Shown here piece after piece: positions 24,131 to 33,212 of a stretch of 64,000 nucleotides of DNA. Source of the stretch: Halalkalibacter oceani (GTDB lineage Bacteria > Bacillota > Bacilli > Bacillales > Bacillaceae_D). Position numbers and translations under genes: made by a program. The stretch's first letter is position 1. Each line of letters begins with the position of its first letter. The DNA is taken from assembly GCF_040544555.1 (NCBI RefSeq), contig NZ_JBEPKD010000005.1:133001-197000 (forward strand). Direction: 5' to 3'. The notes under the pieces are model-generated. The model searched no databases. It had not been told where the DNA came from and was given only the letters and a program-made list of their open reading frames with translations.

Positions 24131-24900
24131 TAGCTGTCATATTCCCCGATTTCCTGCTTCATGTACTCAAGGATCTTCTTTTCAAGCCGAGATACTTGCA
24201 CCTGGGAGATTCCAAGTCGTTCCGCAACCTCGGACTGGGTCTGATCCTTATAGTAACGGAGATAGACAATTAAGCGCTCCCGCTCATCGAGCTCGCGGAT
24301 CGCTTCCTTCAACGCGATCTTATCAAACCATTTCGTCTCCGATTGATCGGCTATTTGATCAAGAAGGGTAATCGGATCACCGTCATTCTCATATACCGTT
24401 TCGTGTATCGAGGACAGGGAGCGGCTCGCCTCACCAGCAAAGACGACTTCTTCCGGCGAGATGTGAAGCTGCTCGGCGATTTCTGTCACCGTCGGGGTCC
24501 GCCCAAGTGTTTTCGTCATTTCATCTTTCATTTTGCGAATTTTGTTGCCGAGCTCTTTCACTGAACGACTAACCTTAACCGTCCCGTCATCGCGGAGAAA
24601 GCGTTGGATCTCCCCAATGATCATTGGAACGGCATAGGTCGAAAACTTCACTTCATAGGAAAGATCGAATTTATCGACTGATTTAATTAAGCCGATGCAG
24701 CCGATTTGAAATAAGTCATCCGCTTCATAACCCCTGTTCATAAAGCGCTGAACGACCGACCAGACAAGACGGGTGTTGCGGTTAACAATTAAATCGCGCG
24801 CTTCCTGATCACCGGCCTGGCTCTTTTCAATCAGCTTTCTGACTTGTGCATCCGTAAACGGAGCTTCCTTTTTCTTCTGCTGTTTCACCTCGACATCCAT
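24130..24900 (-). CDS. sigF: RNA polymerase sigma factor SigF (forespore)
   Basis: The 256-aa sigma-70 factor starts at ATG 24900; an upstream TTG lies too close to the AAGGAG. Regions: 2.1-2.4 (about 57-125, LVWSVVQRF, DLFQIGCIGLIKSVDKFD, YAVPMIIGEIQRFLRDD), region 3 (SVKELGNKI, TEIAEQLHISPEEV) and region 4 (about 200-250, LDERERLIVYLRYYKDQTQSEVAERLGISQVQVSRLEKK). It controls early forespore genes and is held inactive by SpoIIAB. It is the third gene of the spoIIA operon. Confidence 0.97.
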   Translation of the reverse strand: MDVEVKQQKKKEAPFTDAQVRKLIEKSQAGDQEARDLIVNRNTRLVWSVVQRFMNRGYEADDLFQIGCIGLIKSVDKFDLSYEVKFSTYAVPMIIGEIQRFLRDDGTVKVSRSVKELGNKIRKMKDEMTKTLGRTPTVTEIAEQLHISPEEVVFAGEASRSLSSIHETVYENDGDPITLLDQIADQSETKWFDKIALKEAIRELDERERLIVYLRYYKDQTQSEVAERLGISQVQVSRLEKKILEYMKQEIGEYDS

Positions 24901-24912
24901 AGGCAAAACTCC

Positions 24913-25353
24913 TTAATTACATATAGCTTTGCTATTTGTAAGTGTTTTTTTCAAATAGACCGTAGTTCCAATCATCGGTTCCGAGACGACTTCAATTTCA
25001 TCCATAAAATTCTCCATGATGGTAAATCCCATGCCGGAGCGCTCAAGTTCAGGCTTCGTCGTATAAAGAGGCTGCCGGGCCTCATCGATATCCTGTATGC
25101 CGACCCCTTCATCGCGAATCGTCAGCTCAATCACATCATCCTCAATCGTTACGTGAATGTAGACCATTCCGTCAGGCTGATTTTGATAGCCGTGAATAAT
25201 CGCATTCGTGACAGCTTCCGACACAACGGTTTTAATTTCCGTCATTTCGTCCATCGTCGGGTCGAGCTGAGCAATAAAGGCACCAACTGTTACGCGGGCA
25301 AAGGATTCATTTTGACTTTGTGAAGAGAATTGCAAATCCATTTTGTTTTTCAT
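24913..25353 (-). CDS. spoIIAB: Anti-sigma F factor / serine kinase SpoIIAB
   Basis: The 146-aa GHKL-fold kinase has the N box EAVTNAIIHGYQ, G1 DEGVGI and G2 ERSGMGFTIMENFMDE motifs. It binds sigma-F and phosphorylates SpoIIAA. The start ATG follows GGGGGTGG and lies 3 bp after spoIIAA. Full length for the family. Confidence 0.96.
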   Translation of the reverse strand: MKNKMDLQFSSQSQNESFARVTVGAFIAQLDPTMDEMTEIKTVVSEAVTNAIIHGYQNQPDGMVYIHVTIEDDVIELTIRDEGVGIQDIDEARQPLYTTKPELERSGMGFTIMENFMDEIEVVSEPMIGTTVYLKKTLTNSKAICN

Positions 25354-25356
25354 TGG

Positions 25357-25707
25357 TTACGCCACCCCCAATGTCAAAAGTGCATACTGTTCACTTTCTT
25401 CAAGCCGAATGATTTTAAACAAACCAGACATCTCAAACAAACGCTTAACAGCTGGAGAAATCGCGCAAACGACCATTTCGCCGCCGACCGCTCTTACTTG
25501 CTTGTATCGCCCTAAAATCACGCCAAGTCCCGAGCTATCCATAAAGGTCAGCTGCTCCAAATTCAGCACGATATGCTTAATCTGTTGTTTCGCCAGGTTG
25601 TCTTCGACCTGGTTGCGCAGCTTTTCTGCTGTATGATGGTCGAGCTCTCCAACCAAACGTACCAATAGTACGCTGCCTTTCTGCTGTAGATCAATTTGCA
25701 AGCTCAT
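25357..25707 (-). CDS. spoIIAA: Anti-sigma F factor antagonist SpoIIAA
   Basis: The 116-aa STAS-domain protein starts at MSLQIDLQQKGS after GAGGGAGTGATCGA. The phosphorylated serine is visible in LTFMDSSGLGVILGRY. Dephosphorylated by SpoIIE, it displaces sigma-F from SpoIIAB. Upstream, the minus strand has AAAAAGGATTCAA (25734-25746), like the -35 half of a sigma-H promoter, as expected for spoIIA, but I see no convincing -10. Confidence 0.96.
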   Translation of the reverse strand: MSLQIDLQQKGSVLLVRLVGELDHHTAEKLRNQVEDNLAKQQIKHIVLNLEQLTFMDSSGLGVILGRYKQVRAVGGEMVVCAISPAVKRLFEMSGLFKIIRLEESEQYALLTLGVA

Positions 25708-25838
25708 TCGATCACTCCCTCTCATAAATAAGGTTGAATCCTTTTTACAACGCTTGAGAGAGTTTCGGTATTGCACCTGCTCGTTCCTGCCCGATGACAA
25801 AACTAGTCCTCATTCGTAAAAAGCTGTCAAAACCAGTG

Positions 25839-26999
25839 CTATGCTGCTCCAAATTTCGAGAATACTCGTTTAAATAATGTCCACCATGTCGCTTCGAGAA
25901 TATCATCACCTGCTACGACCGGCGATGTGCTCACCACTTCCACGTTCTTTTCAAGGATAAGCTCGCCGATCTCATCTCCTTTTGAAATCGGGGCGCGTAA
26001 ATCAGTATTCATTTCAAGGCGCTCGACCACATCATCGATCGTATCTCCTTTTTTCGTAAGCAAGGAAACGGACTCAGACGTTACGACAGGGACCATATCT
26101 TTATCGCCGCGGCTGACTTCTACCTCCGCAAGGGTATGCTCCCGCTCATACAGCTTATGAGTTTGAAATTGATTAAAAGCATAGTCAAGCATAGACGTTA
26201 CCTGGGCATTGCGATCCTTTGGCGTCGGTGCCCCCATAATGACGGAAATAACACGCATGTCATTTTTCTCTGCGGTAGCGGTTAAGCAGTACATTGCTTC
26301 CCGGGTAAAACCTGTTTTCAATCCGTCGACCCCTGGATAGAAGCGAACAAGTTTGTTCGTATTCACCAGCCAAAATTTGTCATCTGTATCTGCCCGTAAA
26401 TAATCTTCATAAATGCTTGTGAATTTTGTAATATCTTCATACTTCAACAGTTCTTTCGAGATCATCGCCAAATCATAAGAGGTCGTATAATGATCCTCGG
26501 CAGGCAGCCCGTTTGAATTCATGAAATGAGTGTTCTCCAGCCCAAGCTCCCGCGCTTTTTCATTCATCATATTGACAAATTCTTCTTCTGACCCGCCAAT
26601 GTGCTCAGCCATCGCGACAGAAGCGTCATTTCCCGAAGCAACGGCAATCGCTTTCAGCATATCGGAAACTGTCATTTCCTCTCCCGGCTCTAAAAAGACT
26701 TGTGAACCTCCCATGGAAGCCGCATATTCACTCGTCCGCACTGTATCATCATAAGAAAGAGAGCCTTCATCAATCGCTTCCATAATGAGAAGCATCGTCA
26801 TGATTTTTGTCATACTTGCCGGCGGTAATTTTTCATGGCTGTTCTTTTCAAAAAGGACTTTGCCTGTATCACGCTCAATCACGATCGCAGACGTAGCATT
26901 CTCCGCGAGCTGTACCTGTTTTTCAGCCGCGTAGGCAGCTGGTGCCATCATTCCTGCTAACAAGCAAATACTTACCAAACTGGATAGAATTTTTTTCAT
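25839..26999 (-). CDS. dacF: D-alanyl-D-alanine carboxypeptidase DacF (PBP)
   Basis: The 386-aa product has an N-terminal signal peptide (MKKILSSLVSICLLAGMMAPAAYAA). Class-C low-molecular-weight PBP motifs are S-x-x-K in PPASMTK, S-G-N in VASGND and K-T-G in DGLKTGFT. A PBP5-type C-terminal beta domain and terminal amphipathic helix (WWTLFKRVFSKFGAA) follow. It trims peptidoglycan side chains in the forespore. I prefer the second ATG (26999), as the first is only three bases from GGAGGT. Upstream GCATTA and GATAATTT could be a sigma-F promoter, but this is weak. Confidence 0.94.
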   Translation of the reverse strand: MKKILSSLVSICLLAGMMAPAAYAAEKQVQLAENATSAIVIERDTGKVLFEKNSHEKLPPASMTKIMTMLLIMEAIDEGSLSYDDTVRTSEYAASMGGSQVFLEPGEEMTVSDMLKAIAVASGNDASVAMAEHIGGSEEEFVNMMNEKARELGLENTHFMNSNGLPAEDHYTTSYDLAMISKELLKYEDITKFTSIYEDYLRADTDDKFWLVNTNKLVRFYPGVDGLKTGFTREAMYCLTATAEKNDMRVISVIMGAPTPKDRNAQVTSMLDYAFNQFQTHKLYEREHTLAEVEVSRGDKDMVPVVTSESVSLLTKKGDTIDDVVERLEMNTDLRAPISKGDEIGELILEKNVEVVSTSPVVAGDDILEATWWTLFKRVFSKFGAA

Positions 27000-27122
27000 C
27001 CCCATCCGACCTCCATCTCAAATTATCATATTTCGATCCCAGGTAATGCTGCCTCCAGGAGCAGAGACATCCCAAGTTTGCTACCTCCCATTTTTTCCAA
27101 TTACGTTTCTTTTATACATAAA

Positions 27123-27171
27123 AAAACAGCTTCTCTATCATTTAGCTTTTGGCTAATAGAGAAGCTGTTTT
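27123..27171. terminator. Bidirectional terminator between dacF and the alcohol dehydrogenase gene
   Basis: AAAACAGCTTCTCTAT and ATAGAGAAGCTGTTTT form a 16-bp perfect stem with A/T runs on both sides. It ends the sugar-acid island transcript on the minus strand. Confidence 0.9.
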
Positions 27172-27229
27172 AAGATATATAAGAACCCGGCGAACAAGTT
27201 AAAGCGAGACGGTAGCCGCCTTGCTCAAA

Positions 27230-28399
27230 TTACATTCTGCCATAGTACGCATTTTCAATAATGGTCTGAATGTCCTGATCGCGGGTCAAGCGCGGATTAA
27301 TCAATACATTTCCACTTCGCATGGAATCCTTTACGAGCTGATCAAGACGATCTAACGTCACGCCAAGATCTTTAATATTATCCGGAATGCCTAACGACTG
27401 ATTCAGTTCAATTACGGCCTCCAACGCCAGCTGTCCGGCATCGATTTCCGATAAGCCCGTGACATCCTTTCCTAAAGCAATCGCGATATCCTTCATTTCA
27501 GCCGGACAGGCCGGTAAATTGAATTTCATCACGAATGGTAAAAGCGTCGCATTGGCAATGCCATGAGGAATGTTAAACACGCCACCGAAGGAATGAGAGA
27601 TAGCGTGCACATTTCCTAAGCGTGACTGCGAGAAGGCATAGCCTGCGATCATCGAGGCAACAAGCATCTTCTCGCGGCTCTCCATATCCGTCCCGACAAA
27701 GTAAGCCTTTTGAATATACTGTCCAATCAATTTAACCGCATGAATCGCCAACGCCTGGCTGATTGGATTGGCGGTTTTCGACGTATAGGACTCAATCGCA
27801 TGCGTCAGCGCATCCATCCCTGTTGCCGCGGTGATACTTTGCGGACAATGCTTTGTCAGCTCAGCATCAAGGATCGCGATTTTCGGGAACAGATACGGAC
27901 TGATAATCGCCGTTTTAAACAAGGTTTCCTTATTCGTCACAATTGTCGATGCCGTCACCTCGCTGCCCGTTCCCGCCGTTGTCGGTACAGCGATCAATGG
28001 CAATGTCGGCTTCGGCAGCACACCGACTCCCTCATAATCAAGGATGTCCCCTTCATTCGTCGCCATCGCCGCGATCGCTTTCGCCGTATCGATGCTGCTT
28101 CCTCCGCCAATCGCCAGCACGACATCACAATCCTGCTCATTCAAAAAGGCGACCCCTTTTTGAACGACTTCCGCACTCGGATTTGGCTCGACTTCATCAA
28201 AAATCTCATAAGCGAGCTGACTGTCTTTCAGCGACTTTTCAATATTCTCCAGCAGACCGGCTGCCCTCACCCCGTGATCTGTAACAAGCAGGACTTTTTT
28301 CGAGACAAGCGGCTTCAGAAATTCCCCCGTCTTTCTCGCATATCCAATCCCACATTCAACTTTCGTTGGCATATATAGCTGATACGATGCTAAGCTCAT
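27230..28399 (-). CDS. Iron-containing (group III) alcohol dehydrogenase
   Basis: The 389-aa product has NAD-binding GGGSSIDTAKAIA, PTTAGTGSEVT and metal-ligand segments TGMDALTHAIES and GNVHAISHSFGGVFNIPHG (Asp and three His). It is last in the minus-strand sugar-acid island. It could reduce an aldehyde product of aldolase cleavage (glycolaldehyde, lactaldehyde) or oxidise a hydroxy acid; the substrate cannot be assigned. It is separated from the preceding FAH gene by a hairpin. Confidence 0.88.
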   Translation of the reverse strand: MSLASYQLYMPTKVECGIGYARKTGEFLKPLVSKKVLLVTDHGVRAAGLLENIEKSLKDSQLAYEIFDEVEPNPSAEVVQKGVAFLNEQDCDVVLAIGGGSSIDTAKAIAAMATNEGDILDYEGVGVLPKPTLPLIAVPTTAGTGSEVTASTIVTNKETLFKTAIISPYLFPKIAILDAELTKHCPQSITAATGMDALTHAIESYTSKTANPISQALAIHAVKLIGQYIQKAYFVGTDMESREKMLVASMIAGYAFSQSRLGNVHAISHSFGGVFNIPHGIANATLLPFVMKFNLPACPAEMKDIAIALGKDVTGLSEIDAGQLALEAVIELNQSLGIPDNIKDLGVTLDRLDQLVKDSMRSGNVLINPRLTRDQDIQTIIENAYYGRM

Positions 28400-28442
28400 T
28401 ATTCTTCGCTCCTATTCCTAAACTGACTCTCCCCGGCGATAT

Positions 28443-28476
28443 AAGGCTGCTAAAAAGGAAGTTTTTCAGCAGCCTT
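28443..28476 (-). terminator. Hairpin between the FAH and alcohol dehydrogenase genes
   Basis: AAGGCTGCTAAAAA and TTTTTCAGCAGCCTT flank GGAAG, 4 bp after the FAH stop. Transcription into the dehydrogenase gene probably passes through only in part. The stem belongs to the same GCTGCT-type family as 16338-16377. Confidence 0.7.
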
Positions 28477-28480
28477 GCTA

Positions 28481-29350
28481 TTATTTAATATAAGTCGTTA
28501 ACGTGCCAAGGTTTTCAATTTCAACCTGAAGTTCATCACCCGGCTTTAGCCAGTCGCGTTGACCTTCCGGATCCCCCATAATCACTCCTTCAGGCGTTCC
28601 CGTTAAAATAATATCTCCAGGAACAAGTGTCATATGTTCAGAGATATAGCTGATGATCTCTGAACAGCTGAAGATTAAATCTGATGTATTTGAATTTTGC
28701 CGAAGCTCGCCGTTCCGTTTGAGCGTAATCGATAAATGATCCGGATTGTCAATATGCTCATCGCTGACAAGGTATGGTCCGATCGGACAGAAATCATCCG
28801 TTGTCTTTCCTAGCAGCCATTGTGAGCTGACAAACTGCAAGTCGCGTACAGAAAGATCATTCCCGTTCGTGTAGCCATAGACATACGAAAGCGCATCCTC
28901 TTTCGCGACATTTTTCGCTTCCTTCCCGATCACGATGACAAGCTCAGCTTCATAATCAAACTCTTTTCCTTTTGTCGGCAGCTTGACGTCAGCATTATGG
29001 GCAGTCAACGTGTTTGCAAATTTGCTGAAAATAATCGGTTCTTTCGGATAAGGCATATTGCACTCATCAGCGTGACGCTTGTAGTTAAGACCGACACAAA
29101 TAATCTTTTGCGGCGCAGGCACCGACGGACCGAAAGTCAGACCATCCTCTTCTAAAAATAAGGCATCAGTTCCTTGATTTGTTTCGACCAAATCCTGAAG
29201 CGCGCGCTTGCCTGCTTCCCCTTGAGCAATTAATTCAGCAACCGTAGTCGGCGCCTGCCCATTTGCAGCTGCTTCAACATCAAAAATTCCTTTATCTGTT
29301 TTTACCCCTAATGCTAGCTTCTCATCCTTATAAAACGTTACTGTAATCAT
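28481..29350 (-). CDS. Fumarylacetoacetate hydrolase (FAH) family protein
   Basis: The 289-aa product has the FAH core in its C-terminal two thirds: ICVGLNYKRHADE, IIFSKFANTLTAH, DYEAELVIVIGKEA (metal-binding E and D), GYTNGNDLSVRDLQF, GPYLVSDE and ILTGTPEGV. Members hydrolyse acylpyruvates or dehydrate/hydrolyse 2-keto-3-deoxy sugar acids. In this cluster it probably handles a diketo or 2-keto-3-deoxy intermediate; the exact reaction is unknown. It lies 10 bp from the hydroxyacid dehydrogenase gene, with SD TAGGAGGAA. Confidence 0.88.
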   Translation of the reverse strand: MITVTFYKDEKLALGVKTDKGIFDVEAAANGQAPTTVAELIAQGEAGKRALQDLVETNQGTDALFLEEDGLTFGPSVPAPQKIICVGLNYKRHADECNMPYPKEPIIFSKFANTLTAHNADVKLPTKGKEFDYEAELVIVIGKEAKNVAKEDALSYVYGYTNGNDLSVRDLQFVSSQWLLGKTTDDFCPIGPYLVSDEHIDNPDHLSITLKRNGELRQNSNTSDLIFSCSEIISYISEHMTLVPGDIILTGTPEGVIMGDPEGQRDWLKPGDELQVEIENLGTLTTYIK

Positions 29351-29360
29351 ATTCTTCCTC

Positions 29361-30338
29361 CTATGGTGTTTGTAGCTCTTTCACAATATGCTTAGGTTGT
29401 TCCCCGGTTAAAGCCCGGACGAGGTCCTGAGCGGCAAGCATCGCCATATCATAGCGGGTCTTGGCCGTTGCCGACCCAATATGCGGCAAGAGAACAGCAT
29501 TTTTCAATTGCAGCAATGGATTATCTTCATTAATCGGCTCTTCGGCAAAAACGTCTAAGCCCGCCGCTCTGATTTCGCCTGTTTGCAAGGCTTTAATTAA
29601 CGCCCGCTCATCGACCGTGCCGCCTCTGGAGGCGTTAATGAAAATCGCCGAGCTTTTCATTAACTTAAATTGCTCTTCTCCGATTAAATGCTCGGTTTCT
29701 TTTGTCAAAGGGGTCATTAAGACGACATAGTCCGACTCCTGGAGCAATGTGTCCAGATCGAGATAGTCAATGCCCAGTGATTGTTCAACATCAGGCTTAG
29801 GGGTACGGCTATAGTATTTCACGTTCATGTCAAAGCCCCGTTTTGCCCGTTTTGCAATCGCCGCACCAATCCGTCCCATGCCGATAATGCCAAGGGTGGT
29901 ATGATGAACATCAACGCCGAAAATCGCCCGCTCCGGTACTTTGCCCCATTTCCCTTCACGTACGAACGTGTCCAGCTCCGGCACTCTCCGCGCCGTTGAT
30001 AAAATCAGGGCAAAGACGAGATCGGCAACTGTGTCATCAAGCACAAAGGGAGTATGTGTTCCAATAATGTTCCGTGCTTTCATTTCAGCAATATTGAAAT
30101 TGTTATACCCTACCGACATATTGCTAATCACTTTCAAATTAGCAGCATGATCAAGCAATTCCGGATCAATTTCCCGTCCTGCTGTCGTTAATAATCCATC
30201 TGCTTTCTCAAGCTTGGCCAACAGCTCCTGCCTGCCTTGTTTATGGGCATCCTCCCACTTCTCCACCTCACAATGCTCCCGAATAAAGTTTTCAATATCA
30301 GCGGCAATCGGCTTGTCTACAAATACACGCGGTTTCAT
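29361..30338 (-). CDS. D-2-hydroxyacid dehydrogenase (glyoxylate/hydroxypyruvate reductase type)
   Basis: The 325-aa product has the Rossmann motif GIIGMGRIGAAIAKRA, the catalytic Arg in FINASRGGTVDERAL, Glu in DVFAEEPI and His in LLPHIGSAT. It resembles the GyaR/GhrB group, which reduces glyoxylate, hydroxypyruvate or 2-keto sugar acids using NAD(P)H. It precedes the FAH gene, and after it on the upstream side is a 359-bp gap. A glycolate- or keto-acid-handling role in the pathway is inferred. Confidence 0.9.
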   Translation of the reverse strand: MKPRVFVDKPIAADIENFIREHCEVEKWEDAHKQGRQELLAKLEKADGLLTTAGREIDPELLDHAANLKVISNMSVGYNNFNIAEMKARNIIGTHTPFVLDDTVADLVFALILSTARRVPELDTFVREGKWGKVPERAIFGVDVHHTTLGIIGMGRIGAAIAKRAKRGFDMNVKYYSRTPKPDVEQSLGIDYLDLDTLLQESDYVVLMTPLTKETEHLIGEEQFKLMKSSAIFINASRGGTVDERALIKALQTGEIRAAGLDVFAEEPINEDNPLLQLKNAVLLPHIGSATAKTRYDMAMLAAQDLVRALTGEQPKHIVKELQTP

Positions 30339-30697
30339 AGATTTACACCCTCATTTCTCTATCATTTTGTTTCGCTGCCACTCGCACTCTTTTCTATGTA
30401 AGTATGTAAGTCTCTCCACTAAAGATAGAAAAGAACCGCAGCGTGATAGGTTTTTATTATGCGCTTACAGTTTTTACTATTCAGATTTTTCTGGATTAAC
30501 AAGAGCTTTACTGTGCTTCATTCTTTTACTTGAATTAAAGAAGGGGATGTCTAAAAAAAGCCTGTTAACACGAGGCGGCGGGTTCTGTTCTGCCTAAAAG
30601 TAAGCAGGAAAGGACCCCACTTTCCTGCTCATTTACGACTCTATTTTCGTGGAGAAAGCAGCAGGGATCTGCTGCCTCAATTGAACGACTGCAAAAC
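30339..30697. other. 359-bp gap between aldehyde dehydrogenase and hydroxyacid dehydrogenase genes
   Basis: No gene seen. It contains AGCAGGAAAG/CTTTCCTGCT (30603-30629), a terminator-like stem after the aldehyde dehydrogenase; a second GCAGCA/TGCTGC stem near 30658-30675; and a weak cre-like sequence (TTATGCGCTTACAG, 30457-30470, 11 of 14 positions). It therefore probably holds a separate promoter for the 29361-30338 gene. Confidence 0.5.
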
Positions 30698-32164
30698 TTA
30701 ACCTTTTACGAATACTGTTTTAATAGAAGTAAAGAATTCAATCGCGGCCTGTCCTTGCTCACGTGAATGTGAACTTGACTGCTTCATTCCCCCGAATGGA
30801 GCCTGAAGTTCCACACCGGCGCTTTCCGCGTTGATCCGGACAAGACCAGCATCCATGTCTTCAATGAAAGAAAGCATGTTGCTGATATTTGTCGTAAAGA
30901 TCGAAGCACTTAAACCAAACTTGACATCATTTGCCACTTGTAACGCTTCTTCGATCGTTTCAACCTTCATAAGCGCTAAAACTGGTCCGAAGATTTCCTC
31001 CTGGGCAATCGCCATTTCACTTGTCACACCATCAAATACAGCCGGTTGTACATAGAAGCCGTTTTCCAATCCTGCTTCTTGAACCTTTTCTCCGCCGTAA
31101 AGAAGCTTTGCGCCTTCTTCTTTTCCTTTTTCCACATAAGAGAGAACGGTGTTTAGCTGGCTTTCGCTTGAGCAAGGTCCCATCCATGTGTCACCTTCAA
31201 GCCCATCACCAATTTTCAGTTCTTTCACTTTTGCGACAAGCTTTTCTCTAAATTCTTCATAAACGCCGCTTTGAACAATTACGCGGCTTGTAGCTGTACA
31301 TTTTTGACCTGTTGAACGGAGACCGCCGCTAATTGTCGCCTCAACTGCAAGATCAAGATCGGCATCATTTGTTACGATAACCGGGTTCTTCCCGCCCATT
31401 TCAAGCTGATATTTTGCTCCGCGTGCCAATGCACCTTGGCCAACTTGTTTACCAACCTGGTCTGAGCCTGTGAATGTAATACCGTTAATATCAGGGTGAT
31501 CGATAATACCTTGACCAATAACAGAGCCTGAACCGGACACCATGTTGACAACACCAGAAGGAAGTCCCGCTTCAGCAAAGCACTCGATGACTTTTGCCGC
31601 GGTCACGACCGTTTCACCCGCCGGCTTCAGGACAACCGTATTACCGTAAATAAGCGCAGGTGCCATTTTCCAAATTGGAATCGCCACCGGGAAGTTCCAA
31701 GGTGTGATCACACCTACAACGCCAAGAGGCGCGCGCGTTGTGAACATAAGAGCTTCGCTGTCTGTAGACGGAATCACATCGCCGACCTTTCTTAGCCCTT
31801 CACCAGCATAGTAACGAAGGATCGCTACGCCGCGAGCTGTTTCTCCCTTTGCTTCAGGCAGTGTTTTCCCCATTTCTCTAGTCATTGTTTCAGCGATATC
31901 GTCAAGATTCTTTTCAAGAATATTCGCTACCTTGTATAAGAATTCTCCACGTGCCGCCCCCGAAAGCTTTCTCCAAGAAGCTTGAGCTGCCTTTGCTGCT
32001 GCAACCGCTTTATCCAAGTCTTCTTTTGTAGACTTCTGAACATAGCCGACTACCTCATTCTTGTTAGCCGGGCTAATGCTCTTTGTAACCTCCTCACTTG
32101 AACTGGCAATCCATTCTCCGTTAATATAGTTCAAATAAGTTTTTGCTTCCGTTGTTACTGCCAT
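30698..32164 (-). CDS. Alpha-ketoglutarate semialdehyde dehydrogenase (ALDH family)
   Basis: The 488-aa product starts at MAVTTEAKTYLNYINGEW; the upstream GTG abuts the SD. Catalytic Glu lies in YQLEMGGKNPVIV and Cys in STGQKCTATSRV; also WNFPVAIPIWK and TFTGSDQVG. It is most like the Bacillus YcbD/GucD group, which oxidises 2,5-dioxopentanoate to 2-oxoglutarate in glucarate, galactarate and pentonate breakdown. Its place next to a KdaD-like dehydratase fits the last step of a Weimberg-type route. Confidence 0.88.
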   Translation of the reverse strand: MAVTTEAKTYLNYINGEWIASSSEEVTKSISPANKNEVVGYVQKSTKEDLDKAVAAAKAAQASWRKLSGAARGEFLYKVANILEKNLDDIAETMTREMGKTLPEAKGETARGVAILRYYAGEGLRKVGDVIPSTDSEALMFTTRAPLGVVGVITPWNFPVAIPIWKMAPALIYGNTVVLKPAGETVVTAAKVIECFAEAGLPSGVVNMVSGSGSVIGQGIIDHPDINGITFTGSDQVGKQVGQGALARGAKYQLEMGGKNPVIVTNDADLDLAVEATISGGLRSTGQKCTATSRVIVQSGVYEEFREKLVAKVKELKIGDGLEGDTWMGPCSSESQLNTVLSYVEKGKEEGAKLLYGGEKVQEAGLENGFYVQPAVFDGVTSEMAIAQEEIFGPVLALMKVETIEEALQVANDVKFGLSASIFTTNISNMLSFIEDMDAGLVRINAESAGVELQAPFGGMKQSSSHSREQGQAAIEFFTSIKTVFVKG

Positions 32165-32299
32165 GATATTAAACACCCTTCCTCGATAAAATATAAGTCT
32201 ACAAGTCTATTATACAATAAATGATAGATGAAGTGAGTGAATGAACTCAAAATTTTCAGATCAGTTAATAAAATCCCGCTTCTCTTCTGATGCTTCGTC

Positions 32300-33199
32300 T
32301 TATGATGTCGCCTGTGCTTTTCTTACCTGACTTTTAACCGGGTTGTTCAACGTACCGATATCAGAGATTTCAATTTCAATCCGGTCTCCGTCGCCAAGCG
32401 TGAATTCGTTTGGCGGCACGATGCATGTACCCGTAAGAAGCACGGTCCCGTCGAAAATTTCGTTGTCTCTCGTTAAATAGGAAACGAGCTCGTCAAATTT
32501 ACGCTTCAGCTGGCCAGTCGTTGCAGACCCTTCAAATTCTTTCTCTTCGTTGCGGAAAATACGGCAAGTAATCGTAAATTGATACGGGTCTTCCACCGTT
32601 TCAGCGAGGCGGATAGCCGGACCGATCGAGCACGAGTTTTTCCAAACTTTCGCCTGTGGCAAATAGAGAGGATTCTCCCCTTCAATGTCACGGCTGCTCA
32701 TGTCATTTCCGACAGTGTAGCCTAACACTCTTCCATTTTTATCAAGCACAAGGCCGAGCTCAGGCTCTGGAATCTGCCAATTGGAATCAGAACGGATGTA
32801 AAGATCCTGATCCGGACCCTGTGTACGCGCAGCAGTCGACTTAAAGAAAATTTCCGGACGCTCTGCATCATACACTTTATCGTAAAACGTCGTCGCATCA
32901 AGCTTTCCGCCAGTTGCCTCGTAATTTCTCGCTTCCTTGCTCTTTAAGTACGTTACGCCGGAAGCCCATACTTCCGGAGCTTCAATCGGCACGAGCAAAG
33001 TAAGGTCTTCAAGCTTAGCTGCCAACGGCGTGCTGTCCTTGATCACATCCTGAATGATTTGCAGAGGCGTTGTTCCTTTGTCATCAGCCTGCTGAACAAG
33101 CGCTAAAAAGTCTTGCTGCGGCAATGAATAAATCGCGCCTTCATCGGTTACTGCGGCTAAAGTAGCCTGATTATTTTCTGTATAACGAATAACTCTCAT
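32300..33199 (-). CDS. FAH-family 2-keto-3-deoxy-pentonate dehydratase (KdaD/AraD1-like)
   Basis: The 299-aa product has motifs WASGVTYLKSKEAR, FKSTAARTQGP, WQIPEPELGLVLDKNG (metal ligands), GYTVGNDMSSRDIEGENPLYLPQAKVW and LLTGTCIVPP. The WxxPEPEL and SSRDIEGENPLYLPQ signatures match 2-keto-3-deoxy-D-arabinonate/L-arabinonate dehydratases, which give 2,5-dioxopentanoate. The product would feed the aldehyde dehydrogenase 123 bp downstream. It lies 13 bp after the IclR gene and is likely cotranscribed with it. Confidence 0.82.
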   Translation of the reverse strand: MRVIRYTENNQATLAAVTDEGAIYSLPQQDFLALVQQADDKGTTPLQIIQDVIKDSTPLAAKLEDLTLLVPIEAPEVWASGVTYLKSKEARNYEATGGKLDATTFYDKVYDAERPEIFFKSTAARTQGPDQDLYIRSDSNWQIPEPELGLVLDKNGRVLGYTVGNDMSSRDIEGENPLYLPQAKVWKNSCSIGPAIRLAETVEDPYQFTITCRIFRNEEKEFEGSATTGQLKRKFDELVSYLTRDNEIFDGTVLLTGTCIVPPNEFTLGDGDRIEIEISDIGTLNNPVKSQVRKAQATS

Positions 33200-33212
33200 G
33201 ATTGTTTTCCTC

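Noticed and set aside
24844..25323. Plus-strand open frame of 159 codons
   Set aside because: Antisense to sigF and spoIIAB; low-complexity translation and no start signals.
27710..28378. Long plus-strand open frame (222 codons)
   Set aside because: It lies fully antisense to a well-supported iron alcohol dehydrogenase, has no SD and its Arg/His-rich product resembles no protein.
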